From Pseudomonas yangonensis (GTDB lineage Bacteria > Pseudomonadota > Gammaproteobacteria > Pseudomonadales > Pseudomonadaceae), in contig NZ_BLJU01000006.1 in assembly GCF_009932725.1 (NCBI RefSeq), positions 35,807-99,806 on the forward strand: a DNA stretch of 64,000 bases. Reading direction: 5' to 3'. The position numbers and the translations under genes are program-made. A model generated the notes under the pieces. That model was not told the origin of the DNA. It saw only the letters and a program-made list of their open reading frames with translations, and did no database searches. Position 1 is the first letter of the stretch; every line of letters starts with the position of its first letter. Shown here piece after piece: positions 44,021 to 60,518 of this stretch.

Positions 44021-44249
44021 AGGGCGCCTCTAAAAACTACCGGCGTTGTCATCACTGCGTTAAAAACAAGCTCGTGCGCGAGTCCGATCAAAATGCTCAT
44101 TTACAGCTCGTAAAGTCGAGCGCGACTCCGACCGTTTTTCGCTTGCTTGACTCGCTGGCGCTCGCCCTTCGGGCCAGCCTTCGGCTGTTACTCCCGCTGG
44201 TCGTTGCGCCTTGTCCTGACTGCCTCGCCTAGGTTTTTAGAAGCGCCCT
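44021..44249. repeat. 229-bp MITE-like element with 17-bp terminal inverted repeats
   Basis: Starts AGGGCGCCTCTAAAAAC and ends GTTTTTAGAAGCGCCCT, which pair with one mismatch. It is internally structured (CTCGTGCGCGAG; GCTCGCCCTTCGGGC) and lacks a credible gene. It sits in the 250-base gap between the winged-helix gene (stop 44270) and the SLC13-type gene. Internal words match the aap-operon repeat at 14841-14923. Confidence 0.8.
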
Positions 44250-44269
44250 GAAGTAAAGGCGCGATTATC

Positions 44270-44566
44270 TCAGGGATAACCGAGCGTCGCCTTGATCTGC
44301 TGCAGGTTGGCGGCGATCCAGCGTTTGTCGATCGGCCCCCAGTCGTGAATCCGGTAGTGGCCGGCGTTGTTGCGCTCACCTTGGTTATGCTCGAACTGGC
44401 AGTCGATATCCAGCTCGGCGAGTGCGGCGAGGGTGTCCTGCGCGGTGCGCCGCGGCATGCCGGTGGCCTCCATCAGCGCGGGGACGCTGACGGCCTGGCC
44501 GCTGTCGATCAGCCAGGCTACGTAAAGGCGACGATAAAAGCTGGTGCGGGTCTTGCTCGTCTGCAT
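44270..44566 (-). CDS. Small winged-helix DNA-binding protein
   Basis: A 98-residue protein dominated by a winged helix-turn-helix: FYRRLYVAWLIDSGQAVSVPALMEATGMPRRTAQDTLAALAELDIDCQFE, then a wing with NNAGHYRIHDWGPIDKRWI. GGGAG precedes ATG 44566. It follows nhaD by 36 bases on the same strand, so both may be co-transcribed and it may regulate sodium/proton antiport genes. That role is inference. Confidence 0.82.
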   Translation of the reverse strand: MQTSKTRTSFYRRLYVAWLIDSGQAVSVPALMEATGMPRRTAQDTLAALAELDIDCQFEHNQGERNNAGHYRIHDWGPIDKRWIAANLQQIKATLGYP

Positions 44567-44602
44567 GGCGACTCCCTGTACCTGTTGGTGTGCCGCCGCG
44601 GG

Positions 44603-45979
44603 TCAGGCGGCGAACAGCAGCATGTAGGTGGCAGCACCGGCCAGGTAGCCGGCGAAGGCCAGGCCGGTGATCTTCTTCAGATACCAGATGAAGTTGATCT
44701 TCTCCATGCCCATGGCCGCCACACCTGCGGCCGAGCCGATGATCAGGCAGCTGCCGCCCGTGCCGGCGCAGTAGGCGAGCATTTCCCAGAAGTTGCCGTT
44801 GACCACGAAGTTGCGCAGCCAGGGCAGTTCTTCCGCCGCAGCGGTAGCCAGCGTTTCGGGGCTGATCAGGGGATACATCTTCATGGCGCCGGCGACCATC
44901 GGCACGTTGTCCACCACGGCCGAGAGCATGCCGATGGAAATGGCGATGCTGTAGACGCTGCCCAGGCTGTCCTTGAGCAGCGTCGCCACCTGGATCAGGT
45001 GACCGGCGCTGGACAGTGCCGAGACCGCGAGCAGGATGCCAAGGAAGAACAGCACGCTGGTGATGTCGATTCGGCGCAGCACGCCGACCACCGACAGCGG
45101 GTCCTTCTCTTCGCTGTTCTTGCTGCGGTGGATGATTTCGGTGGTGATCCACAGCAGGCTGAGGCCGAACAGGATGCCCATGTACGGCGGCAGATGAGTG
45201 ATGGTCTTGAAGATCGGCACGAAGACCAGCGCCCCCAGTCCGAGAGCGAACACCAGGTTGCGTTCGAATGGAGTGGTCGGGTCACGGCGGCTCTCGGCGC
45301 TTTCCTTGATGCGCGGTTCGGCTACGTCACCCTTGAGGACGAAGCTCATGATCAGCAGCGGCACCAGCAGGCAAACCAGGCTGGGCAGGAACAGGGCAGC
45401 GCTGATGCCGGTGGCGGTCACCTGATTGCCGATCCACAGCATGGTGGTGGTGACGTCGCCAATCGGCGACCAGGCGCCGCCAGCGTTGGCGGCGATGACC
45501 ACGATTCCGGCGTAGAACCAACGCTCGTGTCGGTCGGCGATCAGCTTGCGCAGCAGCGAGATCATCACGATGGTGGTGGCCAGGTTGTCCAGTGCGGCGG
45601 ACAGGAAGAAGGTGATCAGCCCCACCAGCCACAGCAGGTGCACGCGCTTGTGCGTGCGAATGCGGTCGGTAATGACCTTGAAACCTTCGTGGGCGTCGAT
45701 CAGCTCGACGATGGTCATGGCGCCCATGAGGAAGAACAGGATTTCGGAGATTTCACCCAGGTGGTGGCGCAGTTCCTCGACCACGTGATGAGTGTTGGTG
45801 CTGGCCCCGGCCGTGCCGGTTCCGAGCATCGGCAGAATGCTGTCCGCACCGAGCACCAGCAGGGTCCAGGCGATCACGGCCGTGAGCAGGGCTGAGGCTG
45901 CCTTGTCGATCTTTAACGGGTGCTCGAGTGCAATGCACAGGTAGCCGAGAACGAAGACGAGTGCCATCAACGCATACAT
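44603..45979 (-). CDS. nhaD: Na+/H+ antiporter NhaD
   Basis: A 458-residue inner-membrane antiporter of the IT superfamily. It has the NhaD pattern GEISEILFFLMGAMTIVELIDAHEGF, then LSAALDNLATTIVMISLLRKL, ANAGGAWSPIGDVTTTMLWIG and the repeat-half LSAVVDNVPMVAGAMKMYP; the two Asp-Asn motifs form the ion site. It exports Na+ or Li+ at alkaline pH. The gene is followed by the winged-helix gene, and upstream is nhaC in the same orientation. Confidence 0.93.
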   Translation of the reverse strand: MYALMALVFVLGYLCIALEHPLKIDKAASALLTAVIAWTLLVLGADSILPMLGTGTAGASTNTHHVVEELRHHLGEISEILFFLMGAMTIVELIDAHEGFKVITDRIRTHKRVHLLWLVGLITFFLSAALDNLATTIVMISLLRKLIADRHERWFYAGIVVIAANAGGAWSPIGDVTTTMLWIGNQVTATGISAALFLPSLVCLLVPLLIMSFVLKGDVAEPRIKESAESRRDPTTPFERNLVFALGLGALVFVPIFKTITHLPPYMGILFGLSLLWITTEIIHRSKNSEEKDPLSVVGVLRRIDITSVLFFLGILLAVSALSSAGHLIQVATLLKDSLGSVYSIAISIGMLSAVVDNVPMVAGAMKMYPLISPETLATAAAEELPWLRNFVVNGNFWEMLAYCAGTGGSCLIIGSAAGVAAMGMEKINFIWYLKKITGLAFAGYLAGAATYMLLFAA

Positions 45980-46123
45980 GTTCGGAGTTCCGCTCTGATT
46001 CTTATTGGGGGGACATGCCGGGGGGATGCTGCCAGGCGGGTGAAGATGCCTGAAACAATTGGAAAAAGGGAAGATTTTTATAGCGAAAGGGGCAAAGAGA
46101 TGAACGCTTTGCTACCTATTGAG

Positions 46124-46156
46124 GAGGTTCGGGCCGGCGCACCGGCCGGCCCGAGG
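46124..46156. terminator. G+C-rich hairpin downstream of nhaC
   Basis: CGGGCCGG-CGCACCGG-CCGGCCCG lies near 46130-46153, just past the nhaC stop (46165). It has no T-run in the nhaC direction, so it may be a weak terminator or mRNA end stabiliser. The rest of the ~185-base nhaC-nhaD gap shows nothing else. Confidence 0.4.
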
Positions 46157-46164
46157 GTACAAGG

Positions 46165-47595
46165 TCAGAGTGCGGTTTGCCGCTTGGGTGGCAACAGGTA
46201 GGCGAGGGCGATGGCCAGCACCGGCATGATCAGGTTGAAGAAGCAGTACGGCAGGTAGCTCAGCGTGGCCACGCCCAGGGTGGCGGCCATGTAGGCGCCG
46301 CAGGTGTTCCAGGGCACCAGTACCGAGGTCAGGGTGCCGCCGTCTTCCAGTGCGCGCGACAGGCTGGTCGGCGCCAGGCCGCGATTCTCGTACTCGGCGC
46401 GATACATACGGCCCGGCAGAACCAGGGCGATGTATTGATCGGCGGTGATGATGTTGGCGCCGATGGTGGTGGTGATGGTGCTGGCAACCAGGCCGCTGTC
46501 ACTGCGCACCATGCGCAGCGCGCTCTGCAACAGGCGTTGCAGCAGGCCGAGGCGCTCCAGCACGCCGCCGAAGCACATGGCGCAGATGATCAGCCACACG
46601 GTGGTGAGCATGCTGCCCATGCCGCCCTTGGACAGCAGGCCATCGAGTTCGGCGTTGCCGCTGGCCGACTCGTAGCCGGCGAACAGCGCACTCCAGACGG
46701 TTTTCAACGGGGCCAGGGCGCCAGCTTGTGGGTCAGCCAGGCGCGCCATCACCTCCGGCTGAAACGCCACGGCGAATACCGCGCCGAGCAGGGCGGCGAG
46801 AAATACTGCAGGGAAGGCGGCCCACTGGCGCACCGCGAGCAGCAGCAGGAAGGCCACCGGCAGCAGCAGATGCCAGCCCAGGCGGAACTGTGCTTCCAGG
46901 GCCGCCAGTACCTCGGCGATACGCCCGGTATCGTGGCTCGCGCCGGCCTGCTGGCCAAGTACGAAGAAGATCACCAGTGCGATCAGCAGCGCCGGCGTGG
47001 TGGTACGCAGCATATTGCGGATATGCGCGAACAGGTCGGCGCCGGCAGACGCCGGAGCCAGATTGGTGGTGTCCGACAGCGGCGACAACTTGTCGCCGAA
47101 GTAAGCGCCGGAAATGATCGCCCCGGCGGTGATCGCCGGATCCAGACCCAGGCCCGCCGCCACGCCCATCAGGCCGATGCCGAGGGTGCCGGCCACCGTC
47201 CACGAGCTGCCGATCGACAGCGCGGTGAGTGCGCAGATCAGGCAGCTGGTGACGTAGAAATACTCGGCGCTGATCAGTTTCAGGCCCAGCCAGATCATGG
47301 TCGGCACGGTGCCGGCGAGAATCCAGGCACCGATCAACGCACCGACCGCCAGCAGGATCAGGTTGGCCTTCATGGCCATATGGATGCCGGCGAGTATGCC
47401 TTCCTCGATCTCGGCCCAGCGCAGGCCGTTCTTCAGCCCGACCAGGCCGGCGACGAAGGCGGCGCTCATCAGGGCGATCTGGTTCGGGCCACTGGAGGAG
47501 CCATCGCCGAACAGGTAGACGGAGAGGCTGAGGAGCACGACCAGCACGCCAATCGGCAGCAGCGCGTCGAGCAGGGAAGGGGAGCGGGTGGTCAT
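46165..47595 (-). CDS. nhaC: Na+/H+ antiporter NhaC family
   Basis: A 476-residue inner-membrane protein with 11-12 TMs. The conserved NhaC/CitM-like core is SIGSSWTVAGTLGIGLMGVAAGLG, then GAIISGAYFGDKLSPLSDTTNLAPA, and in the second half TTTIGANIITADQYIALVLPGRMY and PWNTCGAYMAATLGV. It exchanges Na+ for protons, or in some relatives malate with lactate. It stands 185 bases upstream of nhaD, same strand. Confidence 0.92.
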   Translation of the reverse strand: MTTRSPSLLDALLPIGVLVVLLSLSVYLFGDGSSSGPNQIALMSAAFVAGLVGLKNGLRWAEIEEGILAGIHMAMKANLILLAVGALIGAWILAGTVPTMIWLGLKLISAEYFYVTSCLICALTALSIGSSWTVAGTLGIGLMGVAAGLGLDPAITAGAIISGAYFGDKLSPLSDTTNLAPASAGADLFAHIRNMLRTTTPALLIALVIFFVLGQQAGASHDTGRIAEVLAALEAQFRLGWHLLLPVAFLLLLAVRQWAAFPAVFLAALLGAVFAVAFQPEVMARLADPQAGALAPLKTVWSALFAGYESASGNAELDGLLSKGGMGSMLTTVWLIICAMCFGGVLERLGLLQRLLQSALRMVRSDSGLVASTITTTIGANIITADQYIALVLPGRMYRAEYENRGLAPTSLSRALEDGGTLTSVLVPWNTCGAYMAATLGVATLSYLPYCFFNLIMPVLAIALAYLLPPKRQTAL

Positions 47596-47622
47596 GGGGA
47601 ATACCGGAAAATCAGATGAACC

Positions 47623-47681
47623 GTGGGAGGGGCTTCAGCCGCGACTTTGCGGTTGAAGCTCGCGGCTGAAGCCCCTCCCAC
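47623..47681. repeat. REP-type palindrome beside the valS terminator
   Basis: GTGGGAGGGGCTTCAGCCGCGA (47623-47644) mirrors TCGCGGCTGAAGCCCCTCCCAC (47660-47681) across 15 bases. Located between the nhaC start and the valS terminator. Confidence 0.9.
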
Positions 47682-47716
47682 AAAAAAACAAAACCCGCGC
47701 CGGTCAGGACGCGGGT
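47682..47716 (-). terminator. Rho-independent terminator of valS
   Basis: Read on the minus strand: ACCCGCG, 10-base loop, CGCGGGT, then TTTTGTTTTTTTG. The stem is 47693-47716 and starts 20 bases past the valS stop. Confidence 0.9.
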
Positions 47717-47736
47717 CTTTCTGTGGCGCGCTGTGA

Positions 47737-50568
<2,832 letters not shown>

Positions 50569-50705
50569 GCGCGGCGGGACCCTTGTGACGGCTGATCGGA
50601 AAAGCCGGCAAGTATAACGGGGATGGAGCTTGCGGCGTAAGGGCTGCGCGTCAGAGGGCGATGGCGCGGCGCTGGGTGCAGACGCGCCGCGTGGGTTGGC
50701 GCGCG

Positions 50706-51158
50706 TCAGGGTTTGCGCGGCGGCAGCAGGCGCGGCAGGCGGGCTTCGAGGCGGCGTTTGAGTTCGGCCTCGATCTGCGGCACGAAGTCATCGATCACAT
50801 CCTGCAGGATCAGTTGCGCCGCTGCGCGCAGTTCTCCATTGAGGTGCTGCAGCTCGCGTGCGCTGTCATGCAGGCGCGGCTCGATACGCTCGCGCAGCGG
50901 GCTCGCGGACGGAGCCGTGCTGGCTGCGGGTGCCGTCGGTCCGGGAGCCTGCGAGGTCCTGGCAGCCTGCGTGGCGTGGAAGGGCGGTGGTGGGCCGGGC
51001 GGCGCGCTGACGATGTCGGACAGCACCGGAATGCTGTCCGGGTCGAGCGAGTCGATCAGCAGCGGCGGTTCGGAACTGTCGTCACCCAGCAGCTCGCGAA
51101 TCGACTCCAGGTCGTGCAGCAACTGAGCAGGTTTTTGCGGAGGCTTGGGAGTGTCCAT
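50706..51158 (-). CDS. Conserved hypothetical protein between valS and holC
   Basis: A 150-residue protein of unknown function. The N-terminal part ([26 protein letters not shown]) is helical, the middle is Pro/Ala-rich and likely disordered, and the C-terminus ([36 protein letters not shown]) is an amphipathic helix. I use ATG 51158; a TTG at 51179 is in frame. From memory, P. aeruginosa has a hypothetical gene at the same place next to holC, so it may be linked to the replisome, but nothing in the sequence shows it. Confidence 0.78.
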   Translation of the reverse strand: MDTPKPPQKPAQLLHDLESIRELLGDDSSEPPLLIDSLDPDSIPVLSDIVSAPPGPPPPFHATQAARTSQAPGPTAPAASTAPSASPLRERIEPRLHDSARELQHLNGELRAAAQLILQDVIDDFVPQIEAELKRRLEARLPRLLPPRKP

Positions 51159-51218
51159 GGCGGTCGGTGCGGCGGGCAAAAGGGCAGAAGTAGCCTGAAT
51201 TGTGAGCGCCGACGGCCA

Positions 51219-51638
51219 CTAAAGTTCGACGCGCTGCGGATCATACCCGCGCTGGCGGTAAGTGCGGAAATTCTCGCGACAGGCGCTGAGTAACTCGGGT
51301 TGCTGGTTGACGATCTCGATGATGCGGGAGAAGCGCTCGACGTGTGGCGACAGGCTGCTGCCGAGGTTGATCAATACCCCTTGATCGGCGCTCGGGGCTT
51401 CGTCGATGCCCAGCACCACGGGCGACAGCGGTGCATCCTGGTGCAGATCGTGGGGCACGAAACGCTCGCCCTTGAAGCTCCAGAGCAGTTCATCGAGCTC
51501 GCCACACTGGGTCTCGTCACTGGCGCGTACGAACACCGGCAAACCAGCGTTCCAGGCCTTGAGCGCCAGTTGGCAGGCGGCGCGCAGGCGCCCCAGGGCG
51601 TCAGCGGAAGAGAGGACGTAGAACTCGATTCTGGGCAT
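51219..51638 (-). CDS. holC: DNA polymerase III subunit chi
   Basis: A 139-residue chi subunit of the clamp-loader complex, which links the polymerase III holoenzyme to SSB. It has the family pattern MPRIEFYVLSS..., RLRAACQLALKAWNAGLPVFVRASDE, LLWSFKGERFVPHDL and GYDPQRV near the end. I choose ATG 51638; upstream TTG 51650 would add four residues. It lies between pepA and the hypothetical gene, with a REP palindrome separating it from pepA. Confidence 0.93.
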   Translation of the reverse strand: MPRIEFYVLSSADALGRLRAACQLALKAWNAGLPVFVRASDETQCGELDELLWSFKGERFVPHDLHQDAPLSPVVLGIDEAPSADQGVLINLGSSLSPHVERFSRIIEIVNQQPELLSACRENFRTYRQRGYDPQRVEL

Positions 51639-51676
51639 CAGGGGTTTCAATAGGTCAGGGAGTGATGGCTGGATGC

Positions 51677-51736
51677 TGTAGGAGCGGATTCATCCGCGAT
51701 AACTCGCGAATTATCGCGGCTGAAGCCGCTCCTACA
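51677..51736. repeat. REP-type palindrome between pepA and holC
   Basis: TGTAGGAGCGG...ATCGCG mirrored by CGCGGCTGAAGCCGCTCCTACA. It may weaken read-through from pepA into holC. Confidence 0.88.
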
Positions 51737-51758
51737 CAGGCATGGCCCGGATGCCGGA

Positions 51759-54500
<2,742 letters not shown>

Positions 54501-54508
<8 letters not shown>

Positions 54509-55565
54509 GCTGGATCGCTACATCGGCGCCCAGGTGTTCTATGCCATTCTGGCGGTGCTGGGCGTCATCCTGGGCCTGGCGCTGCTGTTCGCCTTCATCG
54601 ACGAGTTGGGCGACCTGAACAAGGGCGACTACGGTCTTGCCCAGGCGCTCTGGTACGTATTGCTGACGGCGCCGCGCCGCGCCTACGAGATGCTGCCGAT
54701 GGCGGCGCTGATCGGCTGCCTGATCGGTCTCGGCACCCTGGCCAGCAACAGCGAGCTGACCATCATGCGCGCCGCTGGCGTGTCCATCGGGCGTATCGTC
54801 TGGGCGGTGATGAAACCCATGCTGGTGCTGATGCTGGCCGGCATTCTGATCGGCGAGTACGTTGCGCCGCTGACCGAGAACCAGGCCCAGGCCGACCGTG
54901 CGCTGGCGCAGGGCGGCGGTGCAGCGCAGAGTTCCAAGCGCGGCATGTGGCATCGTCAGGGGCAGGAGTACGTGCATATCAACGCCGTACAGCCAGGCGG
55001 TGTTCTGCTGGGGGTCACGCGCTACCGTTTCGACGGCGAGCGTCGCCTGCTTTCGGCCAGTTTCGCTCGTCGTGCCGAGTACCGCGACAATCACTGGATG
55101 CTGAGCAACGTGCAGACCACGCTGCTGCATGAAGACCGGTCCGAGGTGGTCAATCAGCGTGAGGAGCGCTGGGACATCGAACTCAATCCGGAGCTGCTCG
55201 GCACTGTGGTGATGGAGCCCGAGGCGCTGTCGGTGACCGGGCTGTGGCAGTACATCCACTATCTGGGTGAGCAGGGGTTGAACAACGCCCGCTACTGGCT
55301 GGCGTTCTGGACCAAGGTGTTGCAGCCGCTGGTGACCGCTGCCCTGGTGCTGATGGCGATCTCCTTCATCTTCGGCCCGCTGCGCTCGGTGACCCTGGGG
55401 CAGCGCGTGTTCACCGGTGTATTGGTCGGCTTCATTTTCCGTATCGCCCAGGACCTGCTGGGACCGTCCAGTCTGGTGTTCGGCTTTTCGCCGCTGCTGG
55501 CGGTGCTGGTGCCGGCTGGCATCTGCGCGCTGGCCGGCTTCTGGCTGCTACGGCGTGCCGGCTGA
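54501..55565 (+). CDS. lptG: Lipopolysaccharide transport permease LptG
   Basis: A 354-residue partner of LptF with the same plan: N-terminal TMs (IGAQVFYAILAVLGVILGLALLFAFIDELGDL), the coupling segment APRRAYEMLPMAALIGCLIGLG, a periplasmic domain, and C-terminal TMs (PLVTAALVLMAISFIFGPLRSVTLGQRVFTG). ATG 54501 with GGAGG upstream overlaps the lptF stop by 8 bases, so they are translationally coupled. Followed by a terminator. Confidence 0.95.
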
Positions 55566-55584
55566 GCAAGATGTTGCGCCTATG

Positions 55585-55614
55585 AAAAAGCCGGTTCGAT
55601 GAGCCGGCTTTTTT
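55585..55614. terminator. Terminator after lptFG, also usable by the convergent RDD gene
   Basis: AAAAAGCCGG, 9-base loop, CCGGCTTTTTT. Nearly symmetrical, between the lptG stop (55565) and the RDD gene stop (55629). Confidence 0.9.
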
Positions 55615-55628
55615 GCATCTGCCGCGCG

Positions 55629-56126
55629 TTACTTCTTGTGGATGTTCTTCGGTAGTTGCACCACGCGGCTGTCGGAATAGATGTCATGCCAGGTACGGCC
55701 CTGCTTGTCCCACAGCAGCCAGAGAAATCCCAGGCCGGCGAACAGCCAGGAACCGATGGCGACCACGAAGCGCAGCAAGGCCTGCCACAGATCGATGGCG
55801 CTGCCGTCGGCGTTCTGAATGCGCAATCCCCAGGCCTGCATGCCCAGCGTCTGGCCGTTATGCGTCCAGAACTTGGCGAAGAAGGCGAACAGCGACAGCA
55901 GCACCAGGCTGGCGAGAATCGGGTCATGGTCCAGGGCGCCGGCTTCGGCCATCGCCAGCAGCGTATCGCCGCCATGAATCAGGCGCAGAATGCCCTGCTG
56001 GTAGATCAGGGTGACGACCATGATCAGTGCCACGCAGAGCAGGAAATCGTAGAAGAGGGCCGCCAGGCGACGAATCAGCCCGGCTGTGGGGAAGTCTCCC
56101 TGCGGGCGTAGCTGGTGTTTCGGCAT
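55629..56126 (-). CDS. RDD-family membrane protein
   Basis: A 165-residue inner-membrane protein. It carries the RDD signature region GLIRRLAALFYDFLLCVALIMVVTLIYQQ (Arg...Asp-Phe variant) and QTLGMQAWGLRIQNADGSAIDLWQALLRF, with three to four TMs. RDD proteins are of unclear role, some linked to sodium/proton transport. It stands alone between convergent lptG and the upstream cold-shock gene on the same strand. Confidence 0.88.
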   Translation of the reverse strand: MPKHQLRPQGDFPTAGLIRRLAALFYDFLLCVALIMVVTLIYQQGILRLIHGGDTLLAMAEAGALDHDPILASLVLLSLFAFFAKFWTHNGQTLGMQAWGLRIQNADGSAIDLWQALLRFVVAIGSWLFAGLGFLWLLWDKQGRTWHDIYSDSRVVQLPKNIHKK

Positions 56127-56183
56127 GATGGGCTCGCTGTGACGAAAGTGCGCGCCATTCTAACCGTGACTTTTCCTCAGGCA

Positions 56184-56213
56184 TAAAAAAACCCCTGATC
56201 GAGATCAGGGGTT
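56184..56213 (-). terminator. Terminator of the cold-shock gene
   Basis: Read on the minus strand: AACCCCTGATC, TC, GATCAGGGGTT, then TTTTTT. Stem arms 56190-56200 and 56203-56213, starting 18 bases after the csp stop. Confidence 0.92.
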
Positions 56214-56230
56214 CTTCAAAGCAGCGGCAA

Positions 56231-56443
56231 TCAGCCCAGGATCTGAACCTGGTCGGCCTGCATGCCTTTTTGACCTTGCACAGCGATGAAGCTGACTTTC
56301 TGGCCTTCTTTCAGGCTCTTGAAGCCGTTACCTTCGATCGCGCGGAAGTGCACGAACAGATCCGGACCGCTTTCGGGAGTGATAAAACCAAAACCTTTCT
56401 CGTCGTTAAACCACTTGACGGTACCGTTCTGACGATTCGACAT
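56231..56443 (-). CDS. Cold-shock-domain protein (CspA family)
   Basis: A 70-residue single-strand nucleic-acid-binding protein with both RNP motifs: KGFGFI (RNP1) and LFVHF (RNP2). It opens [17 protein letters not shown] and acts as an RNA chaperone or transcription antiterminator. AAGGA 8 bases before ATG 56443 sets the start; a longer in-frame reading to 56509 has no support. The A+T-rich 5' region (56444-56520) is consistent with an untranslated leader; whether cold induces it is not shown. Confidence 0.95.
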   Translation of the reverse strand: MSNRQNGTVKWFNDEKGFGFITPESGPDLFVHFRAIEGNGFKSLKEGQKVSFIAVQGQKGMQADQVQILG

Positions 56444-56741
56444 GTCTTTTTCCTTGAAACTAGAGTTGATGACAGCCTCCAAATAATAGAGGGCTGAGAC
56501 TGGTTGCAAGGAGTAATAGAAGTCGAGCGGGATGTAGCGGATCTAGATGATCTGCTGCACCAGAGTCACGATTCACAGCGACCCATGCAAACAGTTCGAT
56601 CACTCTACGCTAACTTTTGCGCAATTGCCAACCCCCGCCAGCAAGGTCGCCAGCCAGGTTTTACGGGGCCTGCCGCGGTGCCGGAAAAGTGTGTCGGCAA
56701 CATGCAATTGCAACAATTGCCCAAGTTGCTAATGCCAATAC

Positions 56742-56775
56742 GAAAAAGCCCGCAAGACCAATGTCTTGCGGGCTT
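56742..56775 (-). terminator. Terminator of tRNA-Leu
   Basis: Read on the minus strand: AAGCCCGCAAGAC, ATTG, GTCTTGCGGGCTT, then TTTCG. It starts 8 bases after the tRNA 3' end. Confidence 0.93.
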
Positions 56776-56782
56776 CGAATCG

Positions 56783-56867
56783 TGGTGCCCCGGGGGAGAC
56801 TCGAACTCCCACTCCTTTCGAAAACGGATTTTGAATCCGCCGCGTCTACCGATTCCGCCACCGGGGC
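56783..56867 (-). tRNA. tRNA-Leu (anticodon CAA)
   Basis: An 85-base tRNA (with CCA encoded). The acceptor arm GCCCCGG pairs with CCGGGGC. The D-arm has GGCGGAATCGGTAGACGC. The anticodon stem GCGGA/TCCGT holds loop TTCAAAA with anticodon CAA. A class-II long variable arm and T-loop GTTCGAGTC follow. CAA decodes UUG leucine codons. Confidence 0.97.
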
Positions 56868-56880
56868 ATGATGGCGGCGC

Positions 56881-56909
56881 AGTATAGGGATGCACCTTGC
56901 GCCGGTCAA
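56881..56909 (-). promoter_or_regulatory. Sigma-70 promoter of tRNA-Leu
   Basis: Minus strand: -35 TTGACC (56904-56909), 17-base spacer, -10 TATACT (56881-56886). Transcription would start about 7 bases before the tRNA 5' end. Confidence 0.85.
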
Positions 56910-57072
56910 TCGGCGACAGTGCCGTAAACGGCTATCGGCGCGTTCCTGTACTAACGGCCAATGGCAGCGATGATGGCATCGGGCTTTTATATCGCGGTTG
57001 CGGCTAGAATCGCGGCTGTCATCTGGATTGCCGAATATGGCGCTTATATAAATGCCCCGGGGTGATGCGGTC

Positions 57073-57858
57073 ATGGGGAAAGGTGTGATCAATGGGTTAT
57101 GCCGGGCGCTCGTTGCCGGCCTGCTACTTGTGCCGGTCGCTCGGGCCGAGACCTTGACCTATGCCGTTACCGACGAAAGCTGGGCGCCCTACTGGATAGT
57201 CGAGGAGGCGCGCGTCGGCGGCATCCTCCATGAGTTCATGCGTGCTCTGGATGAGCGCTTGCCGGAGCAGTTGCACGCCAGTCATCCATTGCCGCCGTTA
57301 CGCACGCAGAAGCTTTTCCGCGAGGGGCAGTTGCAGATCGAGTGTTGCGTCAGCAAGAGCTGGCGCGGTGAGGCGGAGCAAGCGCAGGTCTCGTCGTGGA
57401 CGGTACCGGTGCTGGAAACCGAGGAGATGCTGATCTTCCCGCCGGGCCGGGCATTTCCCTACAGCCGTATCGAGGATTTGCGCGGTCGTGCCATCGCCAC
57501 GGTGCGTGGCTATGGCTATGCCGGTAGCGAGCACTTTCAGCGCAACGATGGTGCCGATGTGCGGGCGCTGATCTACAGCGTCGCTCAGGGGCGCAGTGAG
57601 GCTGGCATCCTCGATCGCCGCGAGTGGCGTTATCTGCAGCTTGTGGACGAGCAACTTCGGGCCCCTAGCTGGCAGGTGGAGGAAGGCCCGACGATCCATC
57701 GCTCTCAGTTGCGTTTGCGGTTGCATCGAGATCAATTGGGGCGGCTGGAGGCGTTCAACGTCGCCATTCGCTCGTTGCGAAGAGATGGCACGCTGGCGCG
57801 TATCGTCGCCAAGTATGCGCCGCAGGCTCACGTGGTCGGACCAGGGGAAATCCGGTAA
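57073..57858 (+). CDS. Periplasmic substrate-binding-like protein (family 3)
   Basis: A 261-residue exported protein with signal peptide MGKGVINGLCRALVAGLLLVPVARA. The fold is that of amino-acid-type (SBP_bac_3) binding proteins (LTYAVTDESWAPYWIVEE...GGILHEFMRALDERL), like many solitary Pseudomonas proteins that modulate sensors. No permease genes adjoin. I use ATG 57073 with GGGGTGA upstream; ATG 57052 is also in frame. queA follows after 40 bases. Ligand unknown. Confidence 0.82.
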   Translation: MGKGVINGLCRALVAGLLLVPVARAETLTYAVTDESWAPYWIVEEARVGGILHEFMRALDERLPEQLHASHPLPPLRTQKLFREGQLQIECCVSKSWRGEAEQAQVSSWTVPVLETEEMLIFPPGRAFPYSRIEDLRGRAIATVRGYGYAGSEHFQRNDGADVRALIYSVAQGRSEAGILDRREWRYLQLVDEQLRAPSWQVEEGPTIHRSQLRLRLHRDQLGRLEAFNVAIRSLRRDGTLARIVAKYAPQAHVVGPGEIR

Positions 57859-57897
57859 GCTTTGCCGCCCTGCAAAAATACCCCTCCGAATCGAATC

Positions 57898-60077
<2,180 letters not shown>

Positions 60078-60118
60078 TTTCCCGTACGTTTGAAGATCCT
60101 TTCCATTAGGAGTGTTAC

Positions 60119-60448
60119 ATGAGCTTTTTCATTCCCGCCGCCTACGCTGACACCGCGGCTGCCGGTCCTGCCGGCAGCGGTTTCGAGTGGGTTTTCCTGA
60201 TCGGCTTCCTGGTCATCTTCTATCTGATGATCTGGCGTCCGCAGGCCAAGCGTGCCAAAGAGCACAAGAACCTGCTCGGCAGCCTGCAGAAGGGCGACGA
60301 AGTGGTCACCAGCGGTGGCATCGCTGGCAAGGTGTCCAAGGTTACCGACGATTTCGTGGTGATCGAGGTGTCCGACACTGTCGAGCTGAAGTTCCAGAAA
60401 CAGGCCATCGCCGCCACCCTGCCCAAGGGCACGCTGAAAGCCATCTGA
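60119..60448 (+). CDS. yajC: Preprotein translocase accessory protein YajC
   Basis: A 109-residue inner-membrane protein of the SecDF-YajC complex. One TM (FEWVFLIGFLVIFYLMIWRPQAKRAK) is followed by a cytosolic domain with LGSLQKGDEVVTSGGIAGKV, the conserved YajC block. TAGGAG precedes ATG 60119. A short hairpin (GGGGCGC/GCGCCCC, 60476-60494) without T-run separates it from secD. Confidence 0.94.
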   Translation: MSFFIPAAYADTAAAGPAGSGFEWVFLIGFLVIFYLMIWRPQAKRAKEHKNLLGSLQKGDEVVTSGGIAGKVSKVTDDFVVIEVSDTVELKFQKQAIAATLPKGTLKAI

Positions 60449-60475
60449 TTCGGTTCTTTCTAGTTTTCATTCGAC

Positions 60476-60494
60476 GGGGCGCTTTTAGCGCCCC
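60476..60494 (+). terminator. Intercistronic hairpin between yajC and secD
   Basis: GGGGCGC-TTTTA-GCGCCCC, no T-run. More likely an mRNA processing or stability element than a terminator. Confidence 0.4.
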
Positions 60495-60518
60495 GCGTCA
60501 TAAGCGGGCGGCTCGTTC

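Noticed and set aside
43783..44232. 149-residue frame running through the MITE-like element
   Set aside because: Starts inside the antisense of the SLC13-type gene and has no coding signal; the element itself is treated as non-coding.
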